Of a stretch of DNA of 45,898 nucleotides, positions 7,658 to 15,606 are shown piece by piece. Positions within the stretch are counted from its first letter, which is position 1; every line of letters starts with the position of its first letter. The translations under genes were made by a program, and so were the position numbers. Source of the DNA: Bacillota bacterium (lineage in GTDB: Bacteria > Bacillota > Clostridia > Tissierellales > MES13); contig VEND01000071.1 of the NCBI GenBank assembly GCA_009711765.1, positions 1 to 45,898 of the forward strand. The letters are read 5' to 3'. Under the pieces are notes generated by a model. It made no database searches. It worked only from the letters and a program-made list of their open reading frames with translations, and had not been told where the DNA came from.

Positions 7658-8326
7658 ATGAAAAATATTGCAAGTTATATAGATCATACGATCTTAAAAC
7701 CTGATACCACTAAAGATAATGTAAAAAAAGTTTGTAATGAAGCAAAGGATTATGGTTTTGCATCTGTGTGTGTAAATCCTTATTATGTTAAATTTGTTAA
7801 TGAACAGTTAAAAGGTTCATCTGTTAAAGTAACTTCAGTTATTGGTTTTCCACTGGGAAATTCCACTAAAGAAGTAAAAGCTTTTGAAGTTAAAAAAGCA
7901 ATAAAAGATGGCGCAGATGAGTTAGATATGGTAATAAATGTAGCTGCATTAAAAAATAAAGAATTTGATATAGTAAAAGAAGATATAATAGCTGTGATAA
8001 ATGAAGCAAATGAAAAAGCTTTAGTTAAAGTTATTATAGAAACATGTCTTTTAGATAATGACGAAATAATAAAAGCATGTAAAATTGCTAAAGAGGCTGG
8101 AGCTGACTTTGTGAAAACATCAACAGGATTTAGTACAGATGGAGCTAAAGTTGAAGATATAAAATTAATGAGAGAAACAGTAGGTAAAGATATGGGTGTT
8201 AAAGCTTCAGGCGGCATAAGAGATATAGATAAAGCAGAAAAAATGATAGAAGCTGGAGCTACTAGAATAGGAGCAAGTTCCTCTGTAGCTATAGTAGAAG
8301 GAAAAAAAGGAAAATCAGATTATTAA
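7658..8326 (+). CDS. deoC: Deoxyribose-phosphate aldolase
   Basis: The 222-residue TIM-barrel aldolase splits 2-deoxyribose 5-phosphate into glyceraldehyde 3-phosphate and acetaldehyde in deoxynucleoside breakdown. The Schiff-base Lys153 lies in VKTSTGF and the second active-site Lys182 in KASGG. The N-terminus [12 protein letters not shown] and VIGFPLG are typical of short bacterial DeoC. CTGGAGG lies 7 nt before the ATG. It is the second gene of an operon with pduL and ends at a strong terminator. The acetaldehyde dehydrogenase needed to link the two enzymes is not in the window. Confidence 0.95.
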   Translation: MKNIASYIDHTILKPDTTKDNVKKVCNEAKDYGFASVCVNPYYVKFVNEQLKGSSVKVTSVIGFPLGNSTKEVKAFEVKKAIKDGADELDMVINVAALKNKEFDIVKEDIIAVINEANEKALVKVIIETCLLDNDEIIKACKIAKEAGADFVKTSTGFSTDGAKVEDIKLMRETVGKDMGVKASGGIRDIDKAEKMIEAGATRIGASSSVAIVEGKKGKSDY

Positions 8327-8354
8327 AAAAGGTAGATGAGAGTCTACCTTTTTT
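8325..8354 (+). terminator. Terminator after deoC
   Basis: GGTAGA and TCTACC form the core of a hairpin flanked by A6 and T7 tracts. The loop is TGAGAG. Confidence 0.93.
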
Positions 8355-8375
8355 TAATGTCTATTCTATTGACAT

Positions 8376-8397
8376 AACTTTAATTCGTAATTTAAAA
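8376..8397 (+). repeat. Left terminal inverted repeat of the IS
   Basis: Outer 16 bases match the right end at 15 positions; the inner part (TTTAAAA against ATTAAAA) differs by an indel. Confidence 0.8.
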
Positions 8398-8514
8398 GAT
8401 TCAAACTAAATAATGTAATTATATGAATTATTTTACAATAAATTACAAAAAGGAATTCATGAATTTTACTAGAATATATATGTAAATCGTTGTTTTAAAG
8501 AGGAGATGGTTTAC

Positions 8515-9900
8515 ATGATACAATTCAGTAAAAAAGATAAAGATAAGGTTTTAAAGTCAATAAAAGAAGGTAATATAGATGTAGCAGATGTTAGTTTCTC
8601 TAATCTTATAGATACTATTTTATTAGAAATGAAAAAATTAAATTTATTAGATGATTTAGATAGTGCTTTTGAAGAAAAAAGAAAAAGAAATTTAAAAATA
8701 CCACTTAACACTATACTTACTTTAGCTATAACAGCTAAAATGAAGTTAAAAACCAGTTTAACTGATATTCCATTTGCAATTACTGACTCAGAATTATTAT
8801 CTGAAATAGGATGGAATATTTGGGATAATGATAGAGATATTGAATCCGGACTTTTAGAAGAAGGAACTATAAGAAACTTGGTTTCTAAGTATTCTAGTGA
8901 AGAAAGTATAGAAGCATACAATAAATATGTTCAAGATTTTGTAATGCCAAAACTTAATATAGCTCCTCAAATTCATATTTTAGATTGCACTAAAATAAAT
9001 GTAGATATAAATAATTCAAACTATGAAAAAGCAGAAGTAATTAAGGATAATGGCGAAGCCATTAGGGGGTATAAATTAGCTAGTTTAAGAGGATTATTAG
9101 ATGACTCTGGGATTATAGAAGAAATAGAATTTGGACCTATTAATATCCATGATTTAGAATTAAGTAAAGATCTTTTACTTAACTCTAAAGTATTAAAAGA
9201 AGGCGATATTTTAATTAATGATAGAGGTTTTATTTCAAGAGAGGTTATCAATACTTTAAAAACTGATAAGAAAGTAGATACCTATGTGCCAGCAAGAAAA
9301 AATATGAGTATCTATAAGGAAGCTGTAAAGATAGCAAAAGCCGAAGGCAATTGGAGAAAATATCCTAATAAAAAAAGAACAACTCAAGAAATTCAATTTG
9401 TAAAGGATTTAGGTGTTTTTTGGGAAAGTAAAGACCCAACAAAAGATGTACCTTTAAATGCTTGTGTAGTACATGATAAAAAAATTAACAATTATTTTGT
9501 ATTTTTATCTACAGAAACTAATTGTAGCGCTAGACAAATAGTAAATACCTATGAGTTGAGACCTGAAATAGAAGAAGACTTTAGACAAATAAAAGATTTT
9601 TGGAAACTTGAAGATTTTAAAAGTACAAAATATGATTTTATAACATTTCATATAGTGACATTGTTGATAGGATATATGTATTTTCAATTATTTAAAAATA
9701 CAGAAAAAGGGAGTAAATATTCTAAAAAATCCTTACCTGTAGTATTAAAAAATTATACAGAAAAGAAGAAGTCTAAGTCTGTAGTTATATATTCTGGTCA
9801 ATATTTTGGTATATTTACTTTTCTAGAGTTTATGAAGTTGTATGCGAACTGTAGTGAGGAAGTCAAAGGACTCCTCGAACCGACCTTAGCTTTAGTATAA
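8515..9900 (+). CDS. IS4-family DDE transposase
   Basis: The 461-residue transposase has an RNase-H-like DDE core. First Asp is in HILDCTKIN (~residue 155), second in LINDRGF (~residue 237), and the Glu in YELRPEIEEDFRQIK, which fits the IS4 Y-(2)-R-(3)-E-(6)-K signature exactly. The N-terminal ~120 residues are the helical DUF4277-like region seen in long IS4/IS1634-type proteins. I place the start at ATG 8515 with AGGAG 9 nt upstream; an ATG at 8506 overlaps that site. No frameshift or stop interrupts it, so it should be active. Confidence 0.88.
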   Translation: MIQFSKKDKDKVLKSIKEGNIDVADVSFSNLIDTILLEMKKLNLLDDLDSAFEEKRKRNLKIPLNTILTLAITAKMKLKTSLTDIPFAITDSELLSEIGWNIWDNDRDIESGLLEEGTIRNLVSKYSSEESIEAYNKYVQDFVMPKLNIAPQIHILDCTKINVDINNSNYEKAEVIKDNGEAIRGYKLASLRGLLDDSGIIEEIEFGPINIHDLELSKDLLLNSKVLKEGDILINDRGFISREVINTLKTDKKVDTYVPARKNMSIYKEAVKIAKAEGNWRKYPNKKRTTQEIQFVKDLGVFWESKDPTKDVPLNACVVHDKKINNYFVFLSTETNCSARQIVNTYELRPEIEEDFRQIKDFWKLEDFKSTKYDFITFHIVTLLIGYMYFQLFKNTEKGSKYSKKSLPVVLKNYTEKKKSKSVVIYSGQYFGIFTFLEFMKLYANCSEEVKGLLEPTLALV

Positions 9901-9916
9901 CAGAAAATAGTGGGGA

Positions 9917-9939
9917 TTTTAATATTACGAATTGAAGTT
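9917..9939 (+). repeat. Right terminal inverted repeat of the IS
   Basis: Inverted partner of 8376-8397. Its last two bases TT become part of the -35 box of the downstream promoter. Confidence 0.8.
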
Positions 9940-9966
9940 GACATAAAAATAAAGTTGACATATAAT
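9938..9966 (+). promoter_or_regulatory. Consensus sigma-A promoter spanning IS right end
   Basis: TTGACA (9938-9943), exactly 17 nt, then TATAAT (9961-9966). The TT belongs to the IS, GACA to the target duplication. It should drive the esterase gene at 10121. Confidence 0.75.
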
Positions 9967-9972
9967 ATAAGT

Positions 9973-10069
9973 AAATACTACGAAATGCGAAATGTTCAAC
10001 TAGCAAAATAATCATGGGTGGTATAAAATAAATTGTTTTTTTTTACGTAAAATACTTCGTTATACGTAA
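9973..10069 (+). promoter_or_regulatory. Possible operator sites upstream of esterase gene
   Basis: AAATACTACGAAAT at 9973-9986, at the expected transcription start, resembles AAATACTTCGTTAT near 10049-10062 at 11 of 14 positions. The second copy lies inside an inverted repeat with perfect 7-bp arms TTACGTA (10043-10049) and TACGTAA (10063-10069). The arrangement looks like binding sites for a dimeric repressor; no regulator gene is adjacent. Confidence 0.3.
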
Positions 10070-10120
10070 TATTTATAAATTAAATAATTTAGATAAAGGT
10101 TAAAAAGGAGGAGTTTTATT

Positions 10121-11053
10121 ATGAGATTTAAGGTTAAATTAAAAAGTTATTTGTTTAAAGGAGTAGCAAAAATATTTAATGGATATTGTAATAGGTTTTT
10201 ATATAACAATAATTCTAAAGAAGTAGGAAACGTTATAAAGGATTTAGCTTATGGAGAACATAGTAAACAAAAACTTGATGTCATAATTCCTAAGGGAAAG
10301 GGTCCTTTTTCAGTAATAGTTTATATACATGGAGGTGGTTGGACTGTTGGAGATAAGAAAAGTTATGATAGAATAGTGAGAGAATATGCAAATAGTGGAT
10401 ATTTAGTATTTAATATAAATTATAGATTAGCACCTAAATTTAATTATCCTAGTCAGATACAAGATATTTCTAAAGCTATTTATTTTGCTTATAAAAAAGC
10501 ATCAGAATATAATGGGGATTCAAGCGAAATGTTTTTAGCTGGGGATTCAGCAGGGGCTCATTTATCTAGTTGGTATGCTGCAGCGTTGAATAAAAAGATA
10601 TTATTTAAAGCTATAGATATAAAAAATATTATACCAAAAGATGCTTTAAGGGGATTATTATTATTTTATGGCGCGTATAATGTCAACGAAAAAAATGATT
10701 TTAAAGTTCTTTGGTTTTCTGTTGATGATATGATTGAAAGTTTTTTAGGAGATAGAATTGATGTGTGTAAAGAAAAATCCTTAAATATTTCTGTTAATAA
10801 ACATATTACAAGGGATTATCCGCCTGTATTTATTTCATCAGCAATAAAGGATAAACTTCATTCACAATCGGTAAAATTTGAAAAAATACTTAAACTTAAT
10901 AATATTTATCACAAAACATTTTTCATCTCAGAAGATATTGACCCTAAAGCAGATCATAGTTTTTTGAATTTTAATAAATTACCTAGTAGTAAATTGGCAA
11001 TTGAAAAATCAAAGGAATTTTTAAATGAAATAAAGCTTTTAAGTTCATCATAA
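10121..11053 (+). CDS. Alpha/beta hydrolase, HSL-type esterase/lipase
   Basis: The 310-residue protein belongs to the hormone-sensitive-lipase group. The oxyanion-hole motif HGGGW is at residues 70-74, the nucleophile Ser143 in AGDSAGAH, and the acid and base are probably in SAIKDKLHSQS and DPKADHSFLNF. No signal peptide is clear; the first 20 residues are basic and mildly hydrophobic, so membrane association is possible. It should hydrolyse short acyl esters in the cytoplasm; the substrate is unknown. AAGGAGGAG lies ahead of the ATG. It stands alone behind an IS-interrupted promoter region. Confidence 0.88.
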   Translation: MRFKVKLKSYLFKGVAKIFNGYCNRFLYNNNSKEVGNVIKDLAYGEHSKQKLDVIIPKGKGPFSVIVYIHGGGWTVGDKKSYDRIVREYANSGYLVFNINYRLAPKFNYPSQIQDISKAIYFAYKKASEYNGDSSEMFLAGDSAGAHLSSWYAAALNKKILFKAIDIKNIIPKDALRGLLLFYGAYNVNEKNDFKVLWFSVDDMIESFLGDRIDVCKEKSLNISVNKHITRDYPPVFISSAIKDKLHSQSVKFEKILKLNNIYHKTFFISEDIDPKADHSFLNFNKLPSSKLAIEKSKEFLNEIKLLSSS

Positions 11054-11152
11054 TAATAAAATAATTACTTGATGTGGTTTACACTATAGACACTAATTCA
11101 TATATCTAATAAAAAAGGAAGCTTTAGATTTATGCAAATGTATAAATTACTA

Positions 11153-11181
11153 TTGACAAAGTAAGATTAAATAAATATAAT
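11153..11181 (+). promoter_or_regulatory. Consensus sigma-A promoter of the T-box operon
   Basis: TTGACA (11153-11158), 17-nt spacer, TATAAT (11176-11181). Transcription would start close to 11188, just ahead of the T-box leader. Confidence 0.8.
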
Positions 11182-11209
11182 ATAATTAACTTAAAAATAT
11201 AAGAAAACA

Positions 11210-11438
11210 TTAATAAATATCCAGTGATAGGAAGAGTATATATAATATATGTTTATAGCGAGCTAGAGTTGGTGTAAGTCTGGCAACATGATTATATAGA
11301 AGAGAGTCCAGGAGGATGCTTTCTGAAAATAGTAGGTCAGCACGGTTTCCGCCGTTATAGGGTAGAGTGGGTAATAGTACCAAAAAGAGTGGTAACGCGG
11401 GCAACTCTCGTCTCTTAATAAAGACGAGGGATTTTTTT
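11210..11438 (+). promoter_or_regulatory. T-box leader (tRNA-sensing riboswitch), possibly Arg
   Basis: The leader has the full T-box layout. Stem I contains the GAAGAGTA side of the specifier loop, the AGCGAGC bulge and a GGTGTAAG apical part. A linker follows, then the T-box sequence GAGTGGTAACGCGGG (11387-11401) and a terminator at 11405-11438. The 3' specifier loop reads GAA-G-AGA-G at 11299-11306, so the codon is AGA (Arg) or, one base earlier, GAG (Glu). The UGGU that pairs with the tRNA end asks for discriminator base A, which speaks against Glu. Uncharged tRNA would open the terminator and switch on the ABC transporter genes. Confidence 0.88.
11405..11438 (+). terminator. T-box regulated terminator
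   Basis: TCTCGTCT pairs with AGACGAGGGA around CTTAATAA, followed by seven T. The 5' arm overlaps the antiterminator half ACTCT, as in all T-boxes. Confidence 0.88.
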
Positions 11439-11532
11439 ATGCATAAATATAAAGTAGAGACACTTTTAAATTTTTTTTAGGAATATACTTCACTCTGTAA
11501 CTTTAACGAATTAGATTAATAAAGTAAAATAT

Positions 11533-11578
11533 ATTATTAAGGACAATCTAAAACCCCCTCTTAGTTGTCCTTAATAAT
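11533..11578 (+). promoter_or_regulatory. Long hairpin before permease gene with anti-SD loop
   Basis: Perfect 14-bp arms (ATTATTAAGGACAA and TTGTCCTTAATAAT) enclose an 18-nt loop containing CCCCCTC. The loop can pair over five bases with GAGGG of the ribosome binding site at 11590-11594. It may modulate translation or protect the 5' end; there is no T run, so it is not a terminator. Confidence 0.45.
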
Positions 11579-11599
11579 GAAATAAATAGGAGGGTAATG

Positions 11600-12280
11600 A
11601 TGGATTTTAATTTTTTAAATGATTATTTTATGTTCTTTATACATGGAGCAAAAATAACATTGCTATTATCAATATTTACTATTTTTTTAGGAGTTTTAAT
11701 GGGTATAGTATTAGCACTTTTAAGGTTGTCAAACAATGTAGTTTTAAAGTCTATATCAGCTGCGTATATAGAATTTATTAGAGGGACACCTCTTTTAGTT
11801 CAATTATATATTGTGTATTATGGATTACCATTAATCGGGATCGAGTTTCCTGATATAGATGCTTTAGGTAGCAGTTTTCCTGATTTAATGTCTGGTGTAG
11901 TTGCATTGTCTCTTAATAGTGGGGCGTATGTCTCTGAAATTATAAGAGCAGGTATTCAGGCAGTAGAGAAAGGACAAATGGAAGCATCAAGATCGTTAGG
12001 ATTAACATATGGAATGTCAATGTATTATATAATTTTACCTCAAGCATTTAAAAATATTTTACCAGCTCTGGGTAATGAGTTTATAACTATTATTAAAGAG
12101 TCAGCTATAGTTTCAATAATAGGAATACATGATTTAATGTATAACACAGACATAGTAAGGGGAAACACATATAAACCCTTTGAACCATTAATAATAGCTG
12201 CAATAATGTATTTTATTATGACTTTTACACTTTCAAGGTTAATTGGTTTTGTTGAAGGGAGGTTAAAGGTAAGTGATTAA
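11600..12280 (+). CDS. Amino-acid ABC transporter permease
   Basis: The protein has 226 residues and about five membrane helices; it is the HisM/GlnP-type permease of a polar amino-acid uptake system. The EAA loop that contacts the ATPase reads [22 protein letters not shown], and [13 protein letters not shown] near the second helix is typical of the family. It forms a homodimer or pairs with another permease in the membrane. Two ATGs are adjacent; 11600 has better spacing (5 nt) from GGAGGG than 11597. Expression depends on the T-box upstream. The gene overlaps the ATPase gene by 8 bp. No periplasmic-type binding-protein gene is present in this operon. Confidence 0.9.
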   Translation: MDFNFLNDYFMFFIHGAKITLLLSIFTIFLGVLMGIVLALLRLSNNVVLKSISAAYIEFIRGTPLLVQLYIVYYGLPLIGIEFPDIDALGSSFPDLMSGVVALSLNSGAYVSEIIRAGIQAVEKGQMEASRSLGLTYGMSMYYIILPQAFKNILPALGNEFITIIKESAIVSIIGIHDLMYNTDIVRGNTYKPFEPLIIAAIMYFIMTFTLSRLIGFVEGRLKVSD

Positions 12281-13004
12281 TGTAAATGATATGAATAAAA
12301 GTTTTGGAGATTTACATGTTTTAAAAGATATTAATATGAATATAACAAAAGGCGAAGTTGTAGTTATAATTGGTCCTAGTGGATCAGGGAAAAGTACTTT
12401 GTTAAGATGTTTAAATTTATTAGAAGTTCCCTGTGATGGTAAAATAACTTTTCAAGGAATAGATATAACAGATGAGAAAAATGATATAAACAAATTAAGA
12501 CAGGATATGGGAATGGTCTTTCAACAATTTAATTTATTTCCTCATAAAAATGTACTTGAAAATATAACTTTAGCACCAATGAAATTGAAAAAAATAAATA
12601 AAGAAAAAGCTGTAAAAATTGCTATGGATTTATTAAAACAAGTTGGACTAGAGGATAAACATTTTACTTATCCTAATCAATTATCGGGAGGACAAAAACA
12701 AAGAATTGCAATAGCAAGAGCTTTGGCTATGTCCCCGGATGTAATGTTATTTGATGAGCCAACATCAGCACTTGATCCTGAGATGGTGGGAGAAGTGCTA
12801 CAAGTAATGAAACAATTAGCATCTGATGGTATGACAATGGCTATTGTAACCCATGAAATGGGTTTTGCTAAGGAAGTTGCAGATCGAGTAGTTTTTATGG
12901 ATGAAGGAAGTATTGTTGAAGTTGCTGAACCAAAGAAAATATTTAGCAATCCAGAAAATCCTAGAACAAAGAATTTTTTAGGAAAAGTATTATCAGTATC
13001 ATAA
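12273..13004 (+). CDS. Amino-acid ABC transporter ATP-binding protein
   Basis: The 243-residue ATPase of the GlnQ/HisP/ArtP group energises the permease encoded just upstream. Walker A is GPSGSGKST near residue 33, the Q-loop [11 protein letters not shown] near 80, the signature [15 protein letters not shown] near 135, Walker B VMLFDEP, the D-loop SALDPE and the switch His in IVTHEMGFA. The start is GTG with GGGAGG 10 nt upstream. Overlap with the permease indicates translational coupling. A terminator follows the stop. If the T-box specifier is Arg, the system probably imports arginine or another basic amino acid. Confidence 0.93.
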   Translation: MINVNDMNKSFGDLHVLKDINMNITKGEVVVIIGPSGSGKSTLLRCLNLLEVPCDGKITFQGIDITDEKNDINKLRQDMGMVFQQFNLFPHKNVLENITLAPMKLKKINKEKAVKIAMDLLKQVGLEDKHFTYPNQLSGGQKQRIAIARALAMSPDVMLFDEPTSALDPEMVGEVLQVMKQLASDGMTMAIVTHEMGFAKEVADRVVFMDEGSIVEVAEPKKIFSNPENPRTKNFLGKVLSVS

Positions 13005-13006
13005 AA

Positions 13007-13033
13007 AAGCTGACCAATATGGTCAGCTTCTTT
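13007..13033 (+). terminator. Terminator after ABC ATPase gene
   Basis: Nine-bp perfect arms AAGCTGACC and GGTCAGCTT around AATAT, preceded by A and followed by a short T stretch. Confidence 0.85.
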
Positions 13034-13198
13034 AATGGAATGAAATTATTTTAATAAATTAACTAAATTTTTTAACATTATCTTAATTAATATATAACGG
13101 TTATATATTAAAATAGTACAATTAAAATATAGAAAAATAAAAATGTATTGATGAATTTATATGCCTTATAGACTTTGTAGGTAAAAGGAGATGAACAC

Positions 13199-13745
13199 AT
13201 GTTAGTGAACACTCATAGGCTTATTGGTCGAAATGTGTATGACAATATCTAAAGACTATTAAATATTAAACTTAATAGAAATAGTTTTATTTATGGAAAT
13301 GTTAAACCTGATTTAGTATATAGATTATCATCTAAATCCCATTGTATGAATGATCCTTTATATTTTGTTATAAATGAAATTAATTTTGAACAATTCTCTA
13401 TAGACTTAGGAGTTATTGGACACTTTTTATGAGATTTTTTTGCATTCCACATTATTATAATGAAAAATTTAATGGCATATTTAGACATGTAAATTATGAA
13501 TATAAACTTCACAAACATTTTAAAAAGTTAGATAAATGCGGATTATTGAACTAATCAAAGTTAAAAATAGATAGTTTCATTAAAGGTACTGCTCTAGAAA
13601 TAATATTTATCTAGAAGATAGTTATAAAAAAGAAAATATTAATATAGAAAATGATATATACTACGCCTTAAAAGTCTCGACATCGGTTAGCTTCTACATA
13701 CTACAGCTTTTCACTAAAATATATAACAATAAGATTATAGCATAG
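13199..13745 (+). pseudogene. Decayed zinc-dependent phospholipase C-like gene
   Basis: The ATG at 13199 has AAAGGAG before it and reads MLVNTHRLIGRNVYDN, then meets TAA at 13250. The same frame goes on with NSFIYGNVKPDLVYRLSSKSH and FSIDLGVIGHFL, then TGA. After a +1 shift near 13440 it reads CIPHYYNEKFNGIF and NYEYKLHKHF up to TAA at 13552. A further piece, NIENDIYYALKVS, appears near 13640. The N-terminal THxxI, YGNxKPD, LGVxxHFLxDFFCxPH and H..YE..LH blocks are those of clostridial zinc-dependent phospholipase C-like membrane proteins. At least two stops and one frameshift make it non-functional. Confidence 0.75.
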
Positions 13746-13826
13746 TAATTTAATACAGGTATTAAAGTTATTTTTAAAATTTTATGTGTGATTTAATAAA
13801 AGAGAATTTCTAAGAATAAAAATAAA

Positions 13827-13866
13827 AGGCCATTATTTAGTTAATACTAAATAATGGCCTTTTTAT
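13827..13866. terminator. Bidirectional terminator downstream of ychF
   Basis: Arms of 16-17 bp (AAAAGGCCATTATTTAG and its complement) around TTAATA, with T tracts on both strands. It closes ychF on the minus strand and blocks read-through from the pseudogene side. Confidence 0.9.
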
Positions 13867-13894
13867 ATGTTTAAAATATTTTAATGTGCATTTA

Positions 13895-14986
13895 TTAAAC
13901 ATTAAATCTAAATATAACAACATCTCCATCTTTCATTACGTAGTCTTTTCCTTCTAACCTAAGTACTCCTTTTTCTTTGGCATTAGAATAACTACCAGCT
14001 TCTTTGAGTTCTTTGAAAGACACTACTTCAGCCCTTATAAAGCCTTTTTCCATATCCGTATGGATTTTACCCGCAGCTTGTGGAGCCTTTGTACCTTTTT
14101 TAATAGTCCAGGCTCTTGTTTCTTTCTCGCCTGCTGTTAAAAAGGATATTAATCCTAATAGTTTATAACTTCCTTTAATTAATTTATCTAGGCCTGATTC
14201 TTTAAGACCAACTTCTTGTAAGAATTCTTTTTTATCTTCATCTTCTAATTCTGCAATTTCTGATTCTATCTTTCCACAAATAGTTATTACTTCTGAGTTT
14301 TCTTCATCTGCATGGTCCCTAACAGCTTTTAAGTGTTCATTTTCTTCATTTGCTATTATATCCTCTTCAGAGATATTAGCAGCATATAATACAGGTTTGT
14401 AAGATAGTAGGTTAAGTTGTTTTACAAAATTATGTTCATCTTCATCTAAATCTAGACTTCTAGCAGGTTTTCCATCTTCTAAAACACTAACTATCTTTTT
14501 TAATATATCAACCTCTTTAAGTAATGATTTATCACTTTTAGCCATTTTTTCAATCTTTGTTAACCTTTTAGTCATTATCTCTAGGTCAGAAAGTATTAAT
14601 TCAAGATCTATAATTTCTATATCTCTTAACGGATTTAAATTACCTTCAACGTGGGTAATATTTTCATCTTCAAAACATCTAATCACATGAACTATTGCTT
14701 CTACTTCCCTTATATGGGCTAAGAATTTGTTTCCTAATCCTTCACCTTTACTAGCACCCTTTACTAAACCAGCAATATCAAAGAATTCTATTGCCGTTGG
14801 TATTCTTTTTTCAGAATCAAACATTTTTTCTAAAATGTCTAATCTTTCATCGGGCACTGAAACTACTCCAACATTTGGTTCTATTGTACAAAATGGATAA
14901 TTTGCTGATTCAGCCCCTGCAGATGTTATAGCATTAAAAAGAGTACTTTTACCTACATTTGGCAGGCCAACAATACCTAATTTCAT
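13895..14986 (-). CDS. ychF: Obg-like redox-responsive ATPase YchF
   Basis: The 363-residue protein is the universally conserved P-loop ATPase YchF/OLA1, which binds ribosomes and is linked to translation quality and oxidative-stress response. Motifs in order: G1 GLPNVGKST at residues 7-15, the switch region with DIAGLVKGASKGEGLGNKF, and N-x-S-E (AANISEED) in place of NKxD, which gives ATP rather than GTP preference. A coiled-coil insert lies at ~125-200, and a C-terminal TGS domain ends with GDVVIFRFNV. GAAAGGAAG lies ahead of the ATG. It is a single gene on the minus strand. Confidence 0.96.
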   Translation of the reverse strand: MKLGIVGLPNVGKSTLFNAITSAGAESANYPFCTIEPNVGVVSVPDERLDILEKMFDSEKRIPTAIEFFDIAGLVKGASKGEGLGNKFLAHIREVEAIVHVIRCFEDENITHVEGNLNPLRDIEIIDLELILSDLEIMTKRLTKIEKMAKSDKSLLKEVDILKKIVSVLEDGKPARSLDLDEDEHNFVKQLNLLSYKPVLYAANISEEDIIANEENEHLKAVRDHADEENSEVITICGKIESEIAELEDEDKKEFLQEVGLKESGLDKLIKGSYKLLGLISFLTAGEKETRAWTIKKGTKAPQAAGKIHTDMEKGFIRAEVVSFKELKEAGSYSNAKEKGVLRLEGKDYVMKDGDVVIFRFNV

Positions 14987-15177
14987 AAATATCTTCCTTT
15001 CTATAGTTAATAATAATTATATACTTTTATAACACTAGAGTAAATTATACATTAATATTAACCTAACTTCAAATATTTATCTTTAAAATAGGGGAGTATT
15101 TGTAATGTAAATTAACTTAGAATAATTAATATATAAAGTTTAATAATATAAATACACTTAATATATAAGGAGGTGAC

Positions 15178-15414
15178 ATTGACTTAAAGAAATTTATAAG
15201 TCAATACCTAATAATGAGAAGAGAAGAAGAAATAGCTTCAATAATTTCCTTTGTTGATGAAAATCGTGAATCTACAGCTAGTAAAATAGTATGTGGAAAA
15301 ATTCTTGGAGAAAAGGATAGAAAAATTGATGATGGTATGGTTAGAGAATTACATTCTAGATTACCAAGAACAAAAGGTGACATTATAGATGATTGTTACC
15401 ATATAATTAGTTAA
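15178..15414 (+). CDS. Small unknown protein, possible ATT start
   Basis: The frame encodes MRREEEIASIISFVDENRES... from ATG 15214 to TAA 15414 (66 residues). However, the only good ribosome binding site, a near-perfect AAGGAGGTGA at 15167-15176, is ~40 nt upstream of that ATG. The frame stays open back to 15169, and an ATT codon at 15178 with the sequence DLKKFISQYLI would be 4 nt after AAGGAGG. Initiation at ATT (known from infC) would give 78 residues. The protein is charged and soluble, with helices and no known motif. A hairpin terminator follows. I do not recognise the family; the exact start is uncertain. Confidence 0.55.
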   Translation: MDLKKFISQYLIMRREEEIASIISFVDENRESTASKIVCGKILGEKDRKIDDGMVRELHSRLPRTKGDIIDDCYHIIS

Positions 15415-15415
15415 T

Positions 15416-15450
15416 AGAAACTACACATTTTGTGTAGTTTCTGTACTTTT
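15416..15450 (+). terminator. Terminator after small unknown gene
   Basis: Twelve-bp perfect arms AGAAACTACACA and TGTGTAGTTTCT with a TTT loop, followed by GTACTTTTT. Confidence 0.8.
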
Positions 15451-15491
15451 TGACTATTTTTATAGGAGTAAAATATTACATTTTAAAGTAA

Positions 15492-15556
15492 TTAACATAG
15501 TTTTAACAATCGCTTAACTATTTCTAAACACATCTTTTGCCGTTAGTTGCTATACT
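15492..15556 (+). promoter_or_regulatory. Pho box and -10 element of the pst operon
   Basis: Four 6-bp repeats with exact 5-bp spacers: TTAACA (15492), TTAACA (15503), TTAACT (15514), TAAACA (15525). This matches the PhoP direct-repeat consensus of Bacillus (TTAACA-like, 11-bp period). TATACT at 15551-15556 is the likely -10, 20 bp after the last repeat, with no good -35. Phosphate starvation should thus activate the operon through phosphorylated PhoP. Confidence 0.8.
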
Positions 15557-15606
15557 TTTATTTGTAATCGAAATAAAATTGATTTAAATATGAAAGGGGT
15601 TATTAA

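Larger units (their letters stand above)
8376..9939 (+). mobile_element. Complete IS4-type insertion sequence, 1564 bp
   Basis: The element is bounded by imperfect terminal inverted repeats. The left end reads AACTTTAATTCGTAAT; the right end, read inward, is AACTTCAATTCGTAAT, with one mismatch in the first 16 bases. It is flanked by a 5-bp direct repeat GACAT (8371-8375 and 9940-9944), the target duplication. One full-length transposase gene lies inside. The intact ends, duplication and gene suggest a recent insertion. Confidence 0.85.

Noticed and set aside
11210-11404. Minus-strand frame opposite the T-box
   Set aside because: It coincides with the conserved riboswitch structure and has no ribosome binding site.
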